A DNA stretch of 64,000 bases from Isoetes taiwanensis (lineage: Eukaryota; Streptophyta; Lycopodiopsida; Isoetales; Isoetaceae): NCBI GenBank assembly GCA_021234155.1, contig JAJEKV010000060.1, positions 2,836,451 through 2,900,450 on the forward strand. The letters run 5' to 3'. The notes beneath the pieces were generated by a model. That model ran no database searches, was not told the origin of the DNA, and saw only the letters and a program-made list of their open reading frames with translations. Below are positions 59,430 to 64,000 of the stretch, piece by piece. Position 1 is the first letter of the stretch, and the number at the start of each line of letters is the position of its first letter. The position numbers and the translations under genes are program-made.

Positions 59430-60230
59430 TGGGAGGTGATCCGAGTCGACCTCCTCATCCCGACTATCGGTGCCCACCCTAAACTTGGCCCGATGAGATG
59501 CATATCTTGCTAACTACGAGCACATAGTCCACCACACTAGACCCTCCCCCGATTGTCCAATGCGCATGTGCACTTGCGGAAGCGGCCACCGTGATGTGCC
59601 ATTGCAAATTATCAAGTCAAAATACCACATAGCAGGAGCAACTGTCTGCCAAAGCGCGTGATCTGGCTGTCATCCGATCCTCGTGGCCAGGTTGCCTCTG
59701 TGGGACGTAGCTGCAGGACATCGTCAGTGAGGGGGTCAAGTCTCATGGGCTGCTCTACTCCTGTCCGTGCATTAAAATCCCCAAGAAGGACGACCCTACC
59801 AAACCGCTAATCTTTGGCGTATGTCATCATATAGATCGACATAAGGGTCCATCCTATCCACTGACGGAGTGGCTGCGATAGAAGGTGCTCTGCGTGAGGG
59901 AAATAACAGCGCCGTAAAAAGAGGGTTGCCACTGGTATTATGCACACGAACCCACAAATACCGGTTGTGTCTGTCTGTCTTCTGGAGGGTAACCGAATGT
60001 GCCAAGGTTGTCCGATAGTAGCAAGAAACCCCACCATGACCCCTCTGTCCTGTACATGTATTGAAGACCGAGAAATGTTGGTAACCCGGCAGATCAGGTA
60101 GCTTGTGCCCAGCATGCTCCCATGTCTCCATGAGAAAGGTGAGATCCATATCGGCTGCCACGGAGTTGAGACTGTCCCCCTTCTGCCAAGGGAAGCCTCG
60201 ACAATTCCATGAGATCACCCGGAGGCACAA
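59430..60230 (-). pseudogene. LINE ORF2 endonuclease domain
   Basis: The 144-aa frame starts MCLRVISWNCRGFPWQKGD. LMETW is at residues 33-37, and HGGVSCYYR plus RYLWVRV follow, all in the order of LINE AP-type endonucleases. After a frameshift near 59800 the sequence gives VVLLGDFNARTG (59766-59800), holding a catalytic Asp/Asn pair, and then DSDHLPL (about 59430-59450) with the final Asp-His. All main catalytic motifs are still visible. The domain nicks target DNA to start reverse transcription. Broken by at least one shift and stops. Confidence 0.88.
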
Positions 60231-61097
60231 TTCCTATTTGTCGCCAGCAGAAAGTGGTATCGCGCACTGAGTCAGCGGGGAGGGACGGAAGCGAAGCCGA
60301 GTGAGAAGTAGATGGAGCGGAGGCAACATGTGGCTGAGAGGGCGTGGGTCGTGAGGGAGCAGGAGTAGGAGCAGGAGAAGGGGGGCGGTAGGAGAAGCGA
60401 AGGGGGCCCACGTTCACGCGGCCGGGCTGCGGGTCTGCAGCGATGCGGTGGCGGAAAATGTGCATCCACGACCGAACCAACTGGGCCCCTTGGTGGGATG
60501 CCTCGACCACGACAAGCTTCGCCCGCATGCCTCTGTTGTGCGGGTGTGAGGTCCCGGCCCACGTCTGGGGATGTCCCCGCCGATATCTTGCCACGGGCGC
60601 AATATGGCATCAGCGCACCCACGCATCCAACCGCTGAATATGACAATGCGGTCCACGACCAGGCCCCGAGCCCCATGGCGGGCTGCTCAAGAAATGTGAA
60701 CGGGCCGGGGAATGTCATCCGATCGAGAATGTGTGTTCGGATGTTGTGGGGTGAGACTTTCCCCCCTCCTCTTCGGCATGCCTCGAACTACCATATTGTG
60801 GCCTCTCCGTCTGCGCTCTTGGAGTTCTCGACTGCTTGGTCAAAAGGTGGGCGAGGGGCGGGCTTTATCTTTGGGGTGGTGGTGGTGGTGGGCTGGGGTG
60901 GCTTGAGTCGTGGGGGGCGGTCGCGCCGTCTGGCTACCCGGCGTCTGCGTACATTCTTGAGAGGTAGCGGTCCGAGCGATCCTTTTAATGAAGTCAAAGA
61001 GCGCAGCTCTTGCGAGGGGCTCGGCTGGCGCGCCGGCCATCTCACATGCACGCTTCTTTGCGGTGACTATGAACCTCATTGGGAGATCCGGCCCTGT

Positions 61098-61838
61098 CTA
61101 TGGATGGCTGCCCCTTAACCCACGGAGCTCGGACTCGAGTAGGGGCGTGCTTTCGAGCCCCGACTTCGCAATCCCGTCGAGAGCTTCTTGCTTTCCGTCG
61201 TACTCACGAAGAACCCGAAGCGTGTCGGGCGTGTCCAGAAGCGGCTGTGCTCCCCGTGCCATGGTGGTGGCTTCCTCAACCTCTGACTGAAGCCGAGATA
61301 CCGTGACCATCGTCTCATGCATTGCCCGCTCCCTCTGCTGTGTCATGGTGTCCAGAGTGATGAACACAGAGTCTAGGCGGGCCCGCATGTCAGCAAGCTC
61401 CTGCCTGGCCTGTTGCCGTTCAAAGTGTGCCAGGCCAAGGCCATCTTCTACGTGCTGTGTGCGGGTCTCCAGACCTGTGATGCGGTTCTTCTCGACCACC
61501 AGTTGCCTTCTGATCACATGGGATGCCGAGGACTCCATCTCCACTGCCGTGCCAGCCAGGCGGGCACTGTTAGCCTCAATACGGGCACTGTTAGCTTCCA
61601 CGCCCACTTTGACGTGGCTCCAATTCTCTGCCGAGGCAGAAGTTCCTGTGTGGTCTGAGCAATCAATCCCTTCCGGCCGGGCTGGCCGCGCTGAGGGGGC
61701 CTTAGCCTTAGCCCGAGCCTCCTTCTTCATGGAGGATGACTCTCCCCTGTCCATGATGGCTGATCGGGACCGTTTGCGTGGCGGCCCCTCGCCTTGGGTT
61801 TCCCAGGCTGGCCCATCTTCTGTGGCCATGACTTCCAA
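61098..61838 (-). pseudogene. LINE ORF1 with coiled coil, 246-aa open part
   Basis: Starts MEVMATEDGPAWETQGEG. Residues ~15-75 are basic and Ser/Ala/Lys-rich (KKEARAKAKAP). From ~75 to ~225 heptad-like patterns suggest a coiled coil, including the repeated EANSAR unit (VEANSARIEANSARL). This fits the trimerising N-terminal part of LINE ORF1 RNA-binding proteins. The frame stops after ELRGLRGSHP. Further ORF1-like pieces continue to ~60.27 kb in other frames, with a HNIRTHILDRM stretch and a Ser/Pro-rich end. No zinc knuckle seen. Confidence 0.7.
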
Positions 61839-61869
61839 AGTTTGAGGGGTCTCTGGCTGCGAAAAGGGT

Positions 61870-62825
61870 GCTTAGAGAAGATGTCATATTACTTGTAGAA
61901 AATGTAATATATCTTAAATTTCTCCTTATCTTATTTTGCTTGCTGTTTCTATAGATTTTATGGAACATGCTTCTAATTTTTTAACTTTTTTATGTAGGGT
62001 TTTCAAATGTAAACTATGCTTGTTGTTCTCATGGGAAGACCGAATGGTGCACTAGAAATGCAACCTACTGCTCCAATCCTACAAAGGTTATGCATTGGGA
62101 CATTGTTCTTTTTAGCACTGCCTTCAATGAAATTGCTGCTACCAAGTTTTGGAGTGGATCTACTCATACAAAGCCTTTCAACGTCCATCATTTGGCCAAG
62201 GCGATGCTTACTTCATCATGCTGATTATATGTCACTTGTTTGAACTTACTTATCATGCTGATTATAAGCCACTTGTTTAATGTATCACTTATATAATTAT
62301 ATCAATTAGAATGAAAAGGGATTGACTGCACTTCACTTATTATAGGCAAAATTTTGACATCTTTGTTTCATTACATTTAACTAGTCAACATATTGCATGA
62401 ACTTTTCTAATGCAAACTCAACATGTTTAATGTATCACTTCTATATCACCTTCTCTATTCGTTATTACCTTTTATATTATCCCTTATCATGTTTTGCCTG
62501 CTTGCGTGTCCTTAAATTAGCATGTTTGCCAACCTTCTACAATATGTTCTAGAGTCTGCCATCTAGATCCTACGCTTTGTTGATGTGTCTACTTTTAAAG
62601 GGTGCCTCCTTTAGATTAGTTTGTTATACTGATATAAAATAACTATGAACCTATTCATTATAAGCTCTTGCATATGCTTAGATTGAATTTGGGCTTTGTG
62701 AGGTCATTAAATTTGACTACTCCATATTCTATCTTGTGAGGTCTAGTCATGAACGTTCTACTTCTCTATCCCTTATGAATGCTTCTATAATGTTTGTAGA
62801 TATCTAATATGATGTTTAGCAAGTT
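61870..62825. other. No gene recognised
   Basis: AT-rich. TCATGCTGATTATA(T/A)GTCACTTGTTT recurs at about 62216 and 62254, and TTTAATGTATCACTT at 62277 and 62427. A short frame near 62000-62190 has no known domain. Confidence 0.45.
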
Positions 62826-62829
62826 GAAA

Positions 62830-63545
62830 TGGGAAAACCTTTTGCCATGTAAGGCAACACCTTCCAAGGCAAATTGGGCGCCCGCCCAGTTTGGCCCTTG
62901 GGGGGAATACTTTTTGCCATGTACGGCAACACCCCCCGAGCAAATTGGGCGCCCGCCCAGTTTGGCCTTTGGGGAAAACTTTTTGCCATGCAAGGCAACA
63001 CCCCCTGGGGCAAATTGGACGCCTGCCCAGTTTGGCCCTTGGGGAAAAACTTTTTTCCATGCAAAGCAACACCCCCCCGGGGCAAATTGGGCGCCCGCCC
63101 AGTTTGGCCCTTGGGGGAAAACTTTTTGCCATGCAAAGCAACACCCCCTGGGGCAAATTGGGCGCCCGCCCAGTTTGGCCCTTGGGGGAAAATTCTTTGC
63201 CATGCAAGGCAACACCCCCTAGAGCAAATTTGGCGCCCGCCCAGTTTGGCCCTTGGGAAAATACCTTTTTCCATGCATGGCAACACCCCCGGGCAAACTG
63301 GGCGCCCGCCCAGTTTGACCATTGGGGGAAAATTTTTTGGGCGCCCGCCCAGTTTGGCCCTTGGAGAAAAACTTTTTTCCATGCAAGGCAACACCCCCCG
63401 GGGCAAATTAGGTACCCGCCCAGTTTGGCCCTTGGGGAAAAACTTTTTGCCATGCAAGGCATCACCCCTTGGGGGCAAATTGGGCGCTCACCTTGGGAGA
63501 AAACTTTTTGCCATGCAAGGCAACACCCCCAAGGGTAATTTGTTC
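62830..63545. repeat. GC-rich minisatellite, ~71-bp unit, about ten copies
   Basis: Units start at AAATTGGGCGCCCGCC near 62871, 62942, 63012, 63084, 63155, 63226 and 63295. A truncated unit (~63339) and units at 63405 and 63477 follow. Spacings are 69-72 bp. Each unit holds GGGCGCCC (self-complementary), CCCTTGGGG, a T-run, then GCCATGCAAGGCAACACC. Because 71 is not a multiple of three and the unit is nearly stop-free, long frames (up to 226 aa) appear on both strands. I treat these as by-products. Confidence 0.95.
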
Positions 63546-64000
63546 TTAGTATAGGTATTTAAATGGCCGTGTTTTTTTAGTTGGCAGAACCTTTTGTTCT
63601 AACCGAACTTTTATTGTTGTGCAGAATCAATGGCTACGAGAGTTTTGAGAGTCTTGACAGATTGAGAAGTTGCCTCTACATGAGGTAGAAGAGAAGGGAA
63701 ATAAATCACTAGCCCCCAAGAATTCATGGAGAGGATGGAAATTAGTATGAAAGATGTTGTAGAACATGCTCCAACGTAGTTTGAAGAACCTGAAAAGCTT
63801 TGCCAAATGAAAAGCAACCCGACCCTTGAGAATTATTTGTTTTCTATTCGATTATTTCAGCATAGAAGTAAGTCAAAATTAGGCGCCTGCACAAATTCAG
63901 GCTGCATTATTGTACACTTAGTCATAATGTTATATGCTCCATATGTTTGTAAACAATATCTAATGAATTAATTTTCAATAAAGTCTCACATCTTATGTTA
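63546..64000. other. No gene recognised
   Basis: Minus frame of 68 aa (63817-63611) and plus short frames without domain. Sequence is AT-rich to the window end. Confidence 0.4.

Larger units (their letters stand above)
56575..61865 (-). mobile_element. Near full-length but broken LINE, about 5.3 kb
   Basis: On the minus strand: coiled-coil ORF1 (61838 onward), Pro-rich ORF1 end (to ~60.27 kb), endonuclease (60230-59430), RT (about 58.9-57.6 kb), C-terminal CCHC (57030-56969), stop TGA (56811-56809) and a 3' UTR ending in a hairpin and (TTCC)n tail at 56582. It is GC-rich compared with its flanks. Many frameshifts make it inactive. A clear target duplication was not found. Confidence 0.88.

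Noticed and set aside
62785-63554. Five long open frames (137-226 aa) on both strands in the minisatellite, as a novel repeat protein
   Set aside because: They arise from a 71-bp repeat read in rotating frames; they overlap each other, lack a shared start and no domain is seen.
1-64000. CRISPR array, bacterial operon, defence system, rRNA cluster or telomeric repeats
   Set aside because: None of the diagnostic structures (spaced identical repeats, ribosomal core sequences, TTTAGGG arrays) was seen; all recognisable genes are plant-type or transposon-derived.

Overview
The window looks like gene-poor, transposon-rich nuclear DNA of a land plant. A fern or another spore-bearing vascular plant is the best guess. 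Reasons: a long intronless plant-type PLS pentatricopeptide repeat (PPR) gene, a plant tubby-like gene relic with introns, plant Ty1/copia and LINE retrotransposons, hAT remnants, and long AT-rich intergenic stretches. The fern assignment rests on protein style only and was not checked by a search. No organelle, rRNA, bacterial or CRISPR sequence was seen.

Layout. 1-3.4 kb is pyrimidine-rich, repeat-laden DNA without a recognisable gene. 4.1-4.4 kb (-) may hold a first exon with a transit-peptide-like start. 5.9-7.2 kb (-) carries decayed hAT transposase sequence. 7.6-13.3 kb (-) is a decayed LINE (ORF1 with Gly/Arg-rich repeats; ORF2 endonuclease, then a weaker reverse-transcriptase region). 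A MITE with ~33-bp terminal inverted repeats sits at 13.37-13.91 kb, next to a BED-finger fragment at 14.0-14.3 kb (-). 15.81-21.19 kb is a complete but disabled Ty1/copia element with ~246-bp LTRs and a 5-bp target duplication, split by a 709-bp hAT-type MITE with its own 8-bp duplication.

23.9-25.3 kb holds the 3' end of a second LINE (+), followed by a tRNA-like SINE head and a 284-bp tandem duplication. 28.1-29.0 kb has a foldback element and an isolated LINE-type 3' tail. 29.44-31.58 kb (+) is the best intact gene: a 713-aa PPR protein with a 101-residue P-L-S period and a truncated E domain. 34.8-36.96 kb (-) is a tubby-like F-box pseudogene with introns still visible and a second MITE copy in one intron. 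An ABCB transporter remnant (37.3 kb), a PPR pseudogene (39.6-41.35 kb, -), another PPR remnant (43.5 kb, +) and a 5-oxoprolinase pseudogene fragment (47.2-47.7 kb, +) follow.

49-56.5 kb is mostly short duplications and minisatellites. 56.58-61.87 kb (-) is a near full-length but broken LINE with coiled-coil ORF1, endonuclease, RT and C-terminal CCHC. 62.83-63.55 kb is a ~71-bp GC-rich minisatellite.

The genes do not form a pathway or operon. Most of the content is a record of insertions and decaying gene copies. The most unusual signal is a short stem-loop plus microsatellite at the 3' end of three LINE-type copies, with one compensatory base-pair change.
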